Below, piece after piece: positions 1 to 5,822 of a stretch of 20,324 bases of DNA. Origin of the DNA: PNKC01 sp039917655. Its GTDB lineage: Bacteria; Chloroflexota; Dehalococcoidia; Tepidiformales; Tepidiformaceae. Position numbers and translations under genes: made by a program. The stretch covers positions 1 through 20,324 of the forward strand of contig JBDSJC010000071.1 of assembly GCA_039917655.1 (NCBI GenBank), in the 5' to 3' direction. The notes beneath the pieces are model-generated. The model did not search any database. It saw nothing but the letters and a program-made list of their open reading frames with translations, and had not been told where the DNA came from. Numbering within the stretch: position 1 is the stretch's first letter; each line of letters starts with the position of its first letter.

Positions 1-91
1 AGCCGCTTCCGCCGGGGTCATTCCCGGGCATGAGGAGCTGGGCGACAGCTCCGGCGATAAGTCCAAAGAGAAGGAGAGCGAGGATTCCCAT
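1..91 (-). CDS. GlsB/YeaQ/YmgE-family stress response membrane protein (5' part only)
   Basis: Reading leftwards from the ATG at 91, the first 30 codons give MGILALLLFGLIAGAVAQLL followed by MPGNDPGGSG, and the frame is still open at the window edge. This is the signature N-terminus of the GlsB/YeaQ/YmgE (transglycosylase-associated) family: a first hydrophobic helix with a GLIAGAxA core, then a short loop with the P-G-x-D-P-G-G motif. Family members are about 80-90 residue inner-membrane proteins with three helices, induced by general or acid stress; their biochemical role is not established. A good ribosome site, AAAGGTGG at 97-104, lies 5 bases before the ATG. It is the third minus-strand gene behind the ferritin-like gene and the small anchored protein, 67 bases after the latter, so it may share their transcript. 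The rest of the gene lies outside the window. Confidence 0.85.
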   Translation of the reverse strand, partial: MGILALLLFGLIAGAVAQLLMPGNDPGGSG

Positions 92-158
92 GGTGTCCAC
101 CTTTCGTGGTGCTGGTGCAGCGGGCCGCTCTCCCCCTCTGCCGGGTGTCATTCGAGCG

Positions 159-452
159 CTAGGAGCGCCGCCGCCAGACGAACGCGACGACCGCCGTCAA
201 CAAGAGGGCCACTCCCGCGCCTGCCGCGATGATCGTCCGCGAGGGCCGCTCCCAGCGGCTTTGGGCCGGCTCCTCGGCAATGCCTTTCGGCGCGCCAAGG
301 CCGGTTGTCGGCGTGTGCGATGGTGGGTCGCTTGCGGGGAAAGAGTCTTCGATCACCTGGTCGAGGGCGTCTTCGGTCATCGGGTTGTCCGCGATTGCGG
401 CTTCCCCCGAAGACCCGTTTCGAGGGTTTCCGTTTCCGTTGAATTGGGTCAT
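159..452 (-). CDS. Small tail-anchored protein with SFPASDPP motif, function unknown
   Basis: This 97-residue protein has three parts. Residues 1-30 are polar and Asn/Gly-rich. Residues about 31-55 hold an acidic helix running into the motif ESF/DSFPASDPPS and then HTPTTGLG. Residues about 73-93 form one hydrophobic helix (IIAAGAGVALLLTAVVAFVW), ending in the basic tail RRRS. This predicts a single C-terminal anchor with the bulk on the cytoplasmic side. I recall the acidic-SFPASDPP motif from many short bacterial proteins of unknown function encoded near stress genes; here it is joined to a membrane helix. The ATG (452-450) overlaps the TGA of the ferritin-like gene (451-449) as ATGA, so translation is probably coupled, and GGAG at 461-464 gives an 8-base spacing. 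The tight linkage suggests the two products work together, but I cannot name a function. Confidence 0.8.
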   Translation of the reverse strand: MTQFNGNGNPRNGSSGEAAIADNPMTEDALDQVIEDSFPASDPPSHTPTTGLGAPKGIAEEPAQSRWERPSRTIIAAGAGVALLLTAVVAFVWRRRS

Positions 453-997
453 TTGTCTTTCTCCATTCGGTCGAGCAGGTCGAGCATGTCACTGGCGTGC
501 TCTTCCTCCATTGCGAGGATCGTTTCCATCAAACGGCGGGTCGTAGAGTCGTCTTCACCCAACCAGCGGATGATTTCGGAGTACGTCTCGATGGCGATGC
601 GCTCGGCGACAAGATCTTCTTTGACCAGGTCTCGTAGCGAATCGCCCCCGCGGTATTCGGAGTGGCTGCGGTCTGCGAGGCCCGCGGGGTTCAGGTTGGG
701 CTCGCCTCCGAGTTGGGTGATGCGTTCGCAGATCATGTCTGCGTGTCCCTGCTCCTCAGCGGCGTGCTGTAGGAACTCGGCGGCCACGGGCTCCTTGTAG
801 ATGCCTGTCGCCATGTAGTAGTGGCTCTTGTACCGAAGGACGCAAACGATTTCGGTCGCGAGTACTTCGTTCAGGACTTCCAGCACGCGCTCGCGGTCGG
901 CTTTGTAGGCGCTTGTCACGGCGCCGTCCATCATCCGTTCGCGAGCACGGGCACGGATCGCTTCCAGGTCGGCGACGAATGGCTGTCGGGCTGGCAT
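449..997 (-). CDS. Ferritin-like diiron protein (bacterioferritin/Dps-like)
   Basis: The 182-residue protein has the four-helix ferritin-like pattern with a full set of candidate diiron ligands. These are Glu49 in helix 1 (LATEI), Glu82-x-x-His85 in helix 2 (EEQGH), Glu132 in helix 3 (AERIA) and Glu164-x-x-His167 in helix 4 (EEEH). Two ExxH motifs separated by a long crossover are the hallmark of ferritin, bacterioferritin and related ferroxidases. No signal peptide or membrane helix is present, so it should be cytosolic, storing or detoxifying iron and peroxide. Which subfamily it belongs to is not certain: it lacks an obvious haem-ligating Met at the bacterioferritin position, and has an unusual 30-residue basic N-terminal extension that could touch DNA as in some Dps proteins. 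AAGGAG (1003-1008 on the complement) sits 5 bases before the ATG. It heads a minus-strand cassette with the anchored small protein and GlsB-like protein. Confidence 0.88.
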   Translation of the reverse strand: MPARQPFVADLEAIRARARERMMDGAVTSAYKADRERVLEVLNEVLATEIVCVLRYKSHYYMATGIYKEPVAAEFLQHAAEEQGHADMICERITQLGGEPNLNPAGLADRSHSEYRGGDSLRDLVKEDLVAERIAIETYSEIIRWLGEDDSTTRRLMETILAMEEEHASDMLDLLDRMEKDK

Positions 998-1012
998 AGC
1001 CGCTCCTTACCG

Positions 1013-1031
1013 TGAATCCGTGGGGGATTCA
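1013..1031. promoter_or_regulatory. Inverted repeat just upstream of the ferritin-like gene
   Basis: TGAATCC (1013-1019) and GGATTCA (1025-1031) are perfect 7-base complements around a 5-base loop. The element lies 15 bases upstream of the ferritin-like start codon (997, minus strand), just outside the ribosome site. Its position would suit a repressor operator or a hairpin in the mRNA leader. No regulator family can be named from the sequence. Confidence 0.4.
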
Positions 1032-1151
1032 AAGGGGGTTGCGGGCTCTCCGCGGTGTGCGAAAGTGGTCAATGAACGTATGGCTGCCAAGTAAAGCCTC
1101 CCTTTCCGTATGCTTCAGGAATAGTGGGGGAGGGCACGTTGCGGCAGGATC

Positions 1152-1171
1152 AGCGCTCCCGTCAGAGCGCT
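1152..1171. terminator. Hairpin downstream of the response regulator gene
   Basis: AGCGCTC (1152-1158) and GAGCGCT (1165-1171) are perfect 7-base complements with a 6-base loop, about 75 bases beyond the response regulator stop codon on the minus strand. No run of U follows, so it is a weak intrinsic terminator at best. It overlaps the phased direct repeats at 1160-1188 and may instead be part of that regulatory element. Confidence 0.3.
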
Positions 1172-1188
1172 TGCAGAACCCTTGCAGA
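1160..1188 (-). promoter_or_regulatory. Three 11-bp-phased direct repeats, candidate OmpR/PhoB-type operator
   Basis: On the minus strand TCTGCAA occurs at 1188-1182 and again at 1177-1171, and TCTGACG occurs at 1166-1160. Each copy starts exactly 11 bases after the last, with 4-base spacers. Direct 7-base repeats on an 11-base period are the typical binding geometry of OmpR/PhoB/KdpE-family winged-helix regulators, which bind head-to-tail. The array lies in the 249-base gap between a KdpE-like regulator gene and the ferritin-like gene, and faces the ferritin-like gene. The geometry is seen directly; binding is inferred. Confidence 0.4.
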
Positions 1189-1246
1189 CATCACAAAACA
1201 GTGAACGGCGGCGGATAACCGCCCGTTTCGGCCTTGTGACCCGCAG

Positions 1247-1957
1247 TCAGGCCCCTGGCTGGGCAACCTCGGCATCTGGCTGGAACATGTAGCCGATGCC
1301 CGCCAGCGTCTTGATGATCTTGGGGTCGCTCGGCTCCGCTTCCAGTTTGTGGCGCAGGCGCGAGATCCACACGCGCAGGTACTGAAGGTCGTCCCGGTAC
1401 TCCGGGCCCCACACCTTGCTCAGCAGTTCGCCGCTGAGGATCACCTTGCCGGCGTTGGCGGCGAGGTGCTGGAGCAGCTGCCACTCGGTGCGGGTCACGG
1501 AGACCTGCTCGCCGTTGCGGTGTACCAGCCGCTTGCCCAGGTCAACGGTGATGTCCCCCGCGCGCACCACCTGCTCAGCGCTTATTCCGGCCGTGCGCCG
1601 CAGCACCGCGCGGATCCGGGCACCCATCTCATCTGCCCCGAACGGCTTGACGATGTAGTCATCCGCGCCCAACTCCAGGCCACGCACCTTGTCTACTTCG
1701 CGGTCACGGGCGGTGACCAGGATGACCGGCACCGGCGTCCGCTCGCGCAGTGCGCGCAGCACCTCGTGGCCAGACATTTCGGGCATCACCACGTCGAGCA
1801 GGACGATGTCGGGACGCTGAGTTTCGGCGATGGCAAGCGCTTCGTCGCCGCTCGACGCTGTGATCACGCGAAATCCTTGGGCAGTCAGTTCCAGCGTGAT
1901 CAGCCGGAGGATTCCCATTTCATCATCGACAGCGAGTACGAGCGGTTCATTGGCCAT
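1247..1957 (-). CDS. KdpE-like OmpR-family response regulator
   Basis: This 236-residue protein has two standard domains. The receiver domain (about residues 5-118) carries the acidic pair Asp11-Asp12, the phosphoacceptor Asp55 in the IVLLD strand, the switch Thr82, and Lys104 in YIVKPF. The winged-helix DNA-binding domain (about 130-228) includes the segment WGPEYRDDLQYLRVWISRLR and ends with the typical GIGYMF hairpin. The WGPEY-x(6)-YLRV pattern is closest to KdpE, the potassium-responsive regulator, but no kdp genes are in view, so I give no symbol. It is transcribed away from the GAF-PAS histidine kinase with 142 bases between the start codons, and the two are the probable cognate pair. 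No strong Shine-Dalgarno precedes the ATG. Direct repeats on an 11-base period occur both in its upstream region (1997-2013) and beyond its stop (1160-1188). Confidence 0.93.
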   Translation of the reverse strand: MANEPLVLAVDDEMGILRLITLELTAQGFRVITASSGDEALAIAETQRPDIVLLDVVMPEMSGHEVLRALRERTPVPVILVTARDREVDKVRGLELGADDYIVKPFGADEMGARIRAVLRRTAGISAEQVVRAGDITVDLGKRLVHRNGEQVSVTRTEWQLLQHLAANAGKVILSGELLSKVWGPEYRDDLQYLRVWISRLRHKLEAEPSDPKIIKTLAGIGYMFQPDAEVAQPGA

Positions 1958-1996
1958 TGCGCCGGAAGCATACGGCGGCTGAGGTTGCCTGTCACC

Positions 1997-2013
1997 GTTA
2001 TGCGTTTGTTATG
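1997..2013. promoter_or_regulatory. 11-bp-phased direct repeat between regulator and kinase genes
   Basis: GTTATG occurs at 1997-2002 and again at 2008-2013, a period of exactly 11 bases. It lies 39 bases upstream of the response regulator start codon, between the two divergent two-component genes. The spacing is that of an OmpR-family binding site, which would fit autoregulation. The repeat unit differs from that at 1160-1188, so the two sites need not bind the same protein. Confidence 0.35.
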
Positions 2014-2099
2014 GGTCTGAGTGTAGGTTTTAGCAGTCATCAAAACTTAACGGGGTCGCCTGTTGGCGGGGGTAGCTCTACGGGAGCCTGTTTACGACC

Positions 2100-3746
2100 A
2101 TGACCGGCGGACTGAGAAACAGTTCTGGCGGAGCCGTCCTTGACGATCCTCGGCGATTGGCCGCCTTGGCGCGCACCGGCCTGTTCAGCGAGTCGCCGCA
2201 GCCTTCGGCGGAGGGCGTGCTCGACCGTTTGACGGCGTTCGCCGCGCGGCTGCTTGGTGCCACGGCTTCGTGTTTGACGCTGATCTCCGCCGAGGAGTCG
2301 CTGTTCGCCAGTTCAGCCGGCATCCGCAAGGGCTATGACCGCCGCCCGCTCGCCGATGGTTGCTGCCAGCGAGTGGTGATCGCCGGGAAGTCCCTCGTCC
2401 TCAGTGATGTCCGGGCGGATGAGAGCCTGCGCTGCAACCCGATCGTCGTGGATTACGGGATCGGGGCGTACTGCGGAGTACCCCTCGTCGTACAAGGCCA
2501 AACGCTCGGCGCCCTCTGTGCGCTCGACACGGAGCCCCATGATTGGAGTGAATCCGACCTCACCAATCTCGCCGACCTCGCGCGGCTGGTCGAGCGCGAG
2601 ATGGAGGTGCGGATCGCTGAGCGAGAAGAGGCCCTCGTGCCGCACCGCCTTGAACCGCTGCTCAACGCAATCCCGGCTGGCATCTACGCCTGCGACGCCG
2701 AAGGTCGCCTGGTCTTTTACAACGAGCGGGCCGCTTCCCTCTGGGGTGCTCAGCCCCCGCTTGGGTCCAACGAGGCGGAAGCGTTCGCCGTCCGTGGCCT
2801 CACCTGGCGGGACGGTACCTTGGTTCCGGCGGACGAGACGCCCTTTCGCCTTGCCCTGAAGGGTGACACCCTGGCCGTCCCTGAGGAGCTGGCGCTTGGC
2901 ACGGGTTCAGAAGCCGCGGTCGCCCTGGTCAGCGCTCAACTGCTGGTTTCTCCGGATGGCGAGTTAGCAGGCGCCTTTGGTGTGCTCCAGGATGTCACCG
3001 CGCTCCGCCAGGCGAGCCGCCTCCGAGATGAACTGCTGGCGTTGGTTTCGCACGAGTTGCGAACGCCTCTGACCGTTATCTCCGGCATGGCGTCGTTCCT
3101 CGAGCGTCACCCCGGGACCACCGATGAGGCCCGCGCCGAAGCGACCGAGAAGCTCTTGCTCGCCAGCCGCCGTATGGAGCGCGTCGTGGAGAACATGCTC
3201 CAGCTCTCGCACCTGGACCATGACCGCGCGGACTCCGAGCCTCTGCTGGCACAGATGCTCGTCGATAACGCCCTGAAAGCTTTTGCCCGCGACAACCCCC
3301 AGGTCGAGGTGGGACAGCTTGGCGGTAATCGGAGCCTCGTGATCAATGCGGTCGAGAGTTGGAGCGCGTTGACCCTTGGCAACCTGCTCCAGAACGCGCA
3401 ACTCTACGGAGACGGGTCTGAGCCCATCCTGGTGCAGCTGGTGCTGCACGAACGGGAGTTGCACATTCGAGTCTGCAATCCCGGCGAAGCGTTCGCCGAC
3501 GGAGAGTACGAAGCGCTGTTCGAACCGTTTTTCCGCAGGCCGCGAGTGCGCAACCACATCCCTGGCGCGGGTCTGGGGCTGACGACCGCACGGAAGCTCG
3601 CGGAAGCCCAGGGCGGACGCCTGCTAGCGGGCCCGCGCCCTGACGGGCAGGGCTCCATGTTTACGCTTGCGTTGCCGGTGTACGAGGATCAGAAACCTCA
3701 CCATGAGCGCCCCGCCTGGGAACCCCGCATGCCTCGCCCGACGTGA
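2100..3746 (+). CDS. Soluble GAF-PAS sensor histidine kinase
   Basis: The 548-residue protein has no membrane helix and should sense a cytosolic signal. Domains in order are: GAF (about 35-172, with the typical YCGVPL and LGALC strands), PAS (about 184-303, starting LLNAIPAGIYACDAEGRLVF), HisKA (about 308-372, with phosphoacceptor His318 in SHELRTPLT), and HATPase (about 420-527). In the ATPase domain the N box is clear (Asn428 and Asn432 in GNLLQNA) and so is the G2 box (GAGLGL, about 489-494). The G1 box is altered: where DxGxG is expected there is VCNPGEAFADG, so the adenine-binding Asp is not evident. The GAF domain has Cys88-Cys89 and Cys112, but no clear haem or bilin signature. The partner is presumably the divergent KdpE-like regulator. 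GGGAG at 2082-2086 is 13 bases from the ATG, so initiation is not strongly marked. Confidence 0.92.
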   Translation: MTGGLRNSSGGAVLDDPRRLAALARTGLFSESPQPSAEGVLDRLTAFAARLLGATASCLTLISAEESLFASSAGIRKGYDRRPLADGCCQRVVIAGKSLVLSDVRADESLRCNPIVVDYGIGAYCGVPLVVQGQTLGALCALDTEPHDWSESDLTNLADLARLVEREMEVRIAEREEALVPHRLEPLLNAIPAGIYACDAEGRLVFYNERAASLWGAQPPLGSNEAEAFAVRGLTWRDGTLVPADETPFRLALKGDTLAVPEELALGTGSEAAVALVSAQLLVSPDGELAGAFGVLQDVTALRQASRLRDELLALVSHELRTPLTVISGMASFLERHPGTTDEARAEATEKLLLASRRMERVVENMLQLSHLDHDRADSEPLLAQMLVDNALKAFARDNPQVEVGQLGGNRSLVINAVESWSALTLGNLLQNAQLYGDGSEPILVQLVLHERELHIRVCNPGEAFADGEYEALFEPFFRRPRVRNHIPGAGLGLTTARKLAEAQGGRLLAGPRPDGQGSMFTLALPVYEDQKPHHERPAWEPRMPRPT

Positions 3747-3763
3747 TACGACGGCATCGGTGG

Positions 3764-3806
3764 TGCTACCCCTGAGAGGCGGCCATCTAGCTCAAGCCTG
3801 GTAGCA
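3764..3806. terminator. Hairpin between convergent genes, with tRNA-like arms
   Basis: TGCTACC (3764-3770) pairs with GGTAGCA (3800-3806), and inside it TGAG (3773-3776) can pair with CTCA (3791-3794). The element fills most of the 88-base gap between the histidine kinase stop and the stop of the minus-strand gene, so a weak two-way terminator is plausible. There is no U tract on either strand. The same stretch has tRNA-like wording: TAGCTCAAGCCTGGTAGCAG resembles a D arm, and GGTTCGAA at 3814-3821 resembles a T loop, with no anticodon arm between them. Confidence 0.3.
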
Positions 3807-3834
3807 GTCCCCCGGTTCGAACAGAAACAGGGTG

Positions 3835-4317
3835 TCAGAACAGCAGGTCGGCGCGCGTCGGGCGAGCGGCGGCGGGCGAGGGCGATGGCGCGCCGTCACC
3901 CGAAGGCGCTACCCAGCGCTCCAGGTCTACCGGATCGAAGCTGCCGATGGCGTCGAATTGGCCCGCCGCGTAGACAAATGGGCTTCGCTCGGCGTCGCCT
4001 TTGGCGGCGGACGAAAGCTCGGCTCGAAAAATAACCGCCAGTTCCCAGGCTCCGCCGGGCTGGACGAAGGACATGACATCGGCGAGGGCAAGGCTGGTGA
4101 GGGCGACGCCGCACCAGAAATCGGCGAGTTCGCTTGCCGCCTCGTAGGGGTTCTCGCGCAGGTCGAGGACGTCCCAGGGGAGCCAGCGTCCGCGCGCTTC
4201 CGGCGCCTCGACGTCGAAGGCTACGAGGCGGCCTTCGAAGACGGGCACAAGGTAGATGCTGAGCTGCGTCCCGCCCGGCACGGGCCCCGAAACTGGCGGC
4301 CCGAAGAAGGCCTTCAT
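3835..4317 (-). CDS. Uncharacterised 160-residue protein downstream of the M16 peptidase
   Basis: I do not recognise this family with certainty. The protein is soluble, acidic and rich in aromatic residues, with alternating beta-strand-like segments: TQLSIYLVPVFEGRLVAF (residues about 17-34), then a helix-like stretch about 57-80, then WELAVIFRAEL about 90-100. The last 25 residues are a Ser/Pro/Ala-rich tail ending in RADLLF. The strand WELAVIFRAEL and the overall order recall the Nudix fold, but the catalytic Nudix box (GX5EX7REXXEEXG) is absent, so if related it would be a non-catalytic version. The ATG is 12 bases after the M16 stop codon, and a ribosome site AGGGTGG overlaps that TAG stop, so the two genes are almost surely co-translated. 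The operon link suggests a role connected to the peptidase; none can be assigned. Confidence 0.7.
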   Translation of the reverse strand: MKAFFGPPVSGPVPGGTQLSIYLVPVFEGRLVAFDVEAPEARGRWLPWDVLDLRENPYEAASELADFWCGVALTSLALADVMSFVQPGGAWELAVIFRAELSSAAKGDAERSPFVYAAGQFDAIGSFDPVDLERWVAPSGDGAPSPSPAAARPTRADLLF

Positions 4318-4329
4318 GCGCGCGCCACC

Positions 4330-5586
4330 CTAGATCAGGCCGGCGAAGACCTGGTCGTCTTCGAACGGTCCGACGGCGGCGATCTTGGCCAGTGAAGGCG
4401 AGAGGAACTTGCGGCCTACGCGCAGCACGTCGTCGCGCGTCACGCGGTCGAACTCGCGGACGATCTCATCGACGCTCTGGACGCGGCCCAACAGCAGCTC
4501 CTGGGAGCCGAGCCAGCCAGCCACCGAGCGGGTGTCTTCCATGCGCAGTTGGATACGCCCCTTGGCCATCTGCTTGCCCTTTTCGAGTTCCGAATCGGGG
4601 ATCGACTCGAGCAGCTTGGTGATCTGCTCGAGCGAGGCCTCGACGGTGACGCGGGCGTTTTCGGGGTCGCAGCCGGCGTAGACGGTGAACGAGCCGGTGT
4701 CGCGGAACTCGCTGGGGTAGCTGTGCACGTCGTAGACCAGGGCGCGTTCTTCGCGCAGTTCAAGGAAGAGGCGGCTGGACATGCCTTCGCCGAGCACGGT
4801 ACTGAGGAGGTCAACGGCGAAGCGGTCCGGGTCATCGAGGGCGACGCTCGGGTAAGCGATGCAGATGTGGGCCTGCTCGGTCGCCTTTTCGCGGACGGCG
4901 ATGCGCTTCTTCGGGGCCTTGTCCTCGAACGGGTACCAGGCGCCGGGGGTGATGGCCGGCATGTCGCCCAGCCAGCGCTCCGCTTCGTGCACAATCATCT
5001 CGTGATGAATGTTCCCGGCGACGACAAGCACCATGTTCGAAGGGACGTACTGCGCCTTGAGGTACTTGTTGACGGCAGCCAACGGCAGCGCGCGGACGCT
5101 CTCCGGGGTGCCACCAACGTTGCGTCCGAGGGGCTGATCCGGCCACATCGTCTCATCGACGAGGATACCGGCGAGCTCGCCGGGGCTATCCTCTACAGTG
5201 GCGAGTTCTTCGAGGATGACGCTGCGTTCTTTTTCGAGCTCGGCGGCGTCCATAATCGGGTCCCGCACCATGTCGGCGAGGATGTCCACGGTTTGCTGGG
5301 CGGCGGCGTCCGGGACCTTGGCATAGTAGACGGTGACTTCGCGGTCGGTGGCGGCGTTGTGCATCCCGCCGAAGCCTTCGATCGCCTCGGAGATGATGCG
5401 CGCCGTGGGACGCCGTGATGCGCCCTTGAAGAGCATGTGTTCGAGGAAGTGCGAAAGCCCGGCCTCTTCGTCGCGTTCATAGCGGCTGCCAGCGCCGACG
5501 TAGATGCTGACGGTGGCGGAGCGGGTGTGTGGGAGTTCGGCTGTGACAATGCGAAGCCCGTTGGGCAGTGTTGTTTTGTTGTACAT
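4330..5586 (-). CDS. M16 family zinc metallopeptidase (pitrilysin/processing-peptidase type)
   Basis: The 418-residue protein has the complete catalytic set of family M16. The inverted zinc motif HxxEH is His46-Phe-Leu-Glu49-His50, and the distal zinc ligand is Glu126 in RSVILEEL, about 76 residues on. The C-terminal half (about 215-400) is the second M16 domain, with the conserved Arg and Tyr of the GMSSRLFLELREE...VYDV segment that bind the substrate backbone. The length of about 420 residues matches the single-subunit bacterial form that acts as a homodimer, such as the Bacillus MlpA/YmxG type. No signal peptide is present, so it is probably cytosolic. The N-terminus, MYNKTTLPNGLRIVTAELPH, looks typical of Chloroflexota members. 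A TACAAT -10-like box lies on the minus strand at 5625-5630, and no Shine-Dalgarno is evident. The unknown 160-residue gene follows at 12 bases. Confidence 0.95.
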   Translation of the reverse strand: MYNKTTLPNGLRIVTAELPHTRSATVSIYVGAGSRYERDEEAGLSHFLEHMLFKGASRRPTARIISEAIEGFGGMHNAATDREVTVYYAKVPDAAAQQTVDILADMVRDPIMDAAELEKERSVILEELATVEDSPGELAGILVDETMWPDQPLGRNVGGTPESVRALPLAAVNKYLKAQYVPSNMVLVVAGNIHHEMIVHEAERWLGDMPAITPGAWYPFEDKAPKKRIAVREKATEQAHICIAYPSVALDDPDRFAVDLLSTVLGEGMSSRLFLELREERALVYDVHSYPSEFRDTGSFTVYAGCDPENARVTVEASLEQITKLLESIPDSELEKGKQMAKGRIQLRMEDTRSVAGWLGSQELLLGRVQSVDEIVREFDRVTRDDVLRVGRKFLSPSLAKIAAVGPFEDDQVFAGLI

Positions 5587-5624
5587 ATGGAGAGACCGGC
5601 CGGATGCAGCCGGGGCGGAAGTTC

Positions 5625-5630
5625 ATTGTA
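5625..5630 (-). promoter_or_regulatory. Candidate -10 box for the M16 peptidase operon
   Basis: The minus strand reads TACAAT here, five of six matches to TATAAT, 38 bases upstream of the M16 start codon. No convincing -35 box lies at 16-18 bases; the nearest is a GTTCCC-like hexamer at a 19-base spacing. It would give a short leader of about 30 bases. Confidence 0.35.
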
Positions 5631-5677
5631 GGGGTGGGGTGTCCCAGAGGGGAACTTTTTGATTCACGGCGCCGGTT

Positions 5678-5701
5678 CACGATCACGATTTGCGATTCGA
5701 T
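5678..5701. repeat. Cluster of CGAT repeats in a divergent promoter region
   Basis: Four CGAT tetramers lie at 5680, 5686, 5693 and 5698, and the first two are exact tandem copies of CACGAT (5678-5683 and 5684-5689). The cluster is in the 236-base gap between the divergent M16 peptidase and serine hydrolase genes. It could be a binding site or chance; no regulator family is recognised. Confidence 0.3.
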
Positions 5702-5809
5702 TCGGGACGCGGGGGCGCCCGGAGGGCGTGGGCCGGGCATTTCTCCGCTCCTGCAGCCGCGGTATCGATTGGAGTTGCCATCGGTGACGCGGGGGTGTCG
5801 GCGGAGGCG

Positions 5810-5815
5810 TAGACT
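5810..5815 (+). promoter_or_regulatory. Candidate -10 box for a leaderless serine hydrolase mRNA
   Basis: TAGACT fits the TANNNT -10 pattern and ends 7 bases before the ATG at 5823, the spacing expected if transcription begins at the start codon. GGAGG at 5803-5807 is too far (15 bases) to be a normal ribosome site. No good -35 box is seen at 17 bases. Confidence 0.35.
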
Positions 5816-5822
5816 GCCGCGC

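Noticed and set aside
30..800. A 256-codon plus-strand open frame across the ferritin-like cassette
   Set aside because: It is Arg/Ser-rich, has no domain, and lies opposite three genes with clear family features, ribosome sites and an ATGA overlap.
3784..3821. A functional tRNA gene in the 3747-3834 gap
   Set aside because: There is no anticodon arm, the T stem does not pair, and there is no acceptor stem, so at most it is a relic.
4549..5418. A 289-codon plus-strand open frame opposite the M16 peptidase
   Set aside because: It is a shadow of a strongly conserved metallopeptidase; its Gly/Val/Asp-rich composition is typical of antisense GC-rich sequence.
5568..5822. An in-frame 85-residue N-terminal extension of the serine hydrolase
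   Set aside because: The extension is Arg/Gly/Pro-rich with no family similarity, overlaps the M16 start and promoter, and a good ATG at 5823 begins the conserved region.
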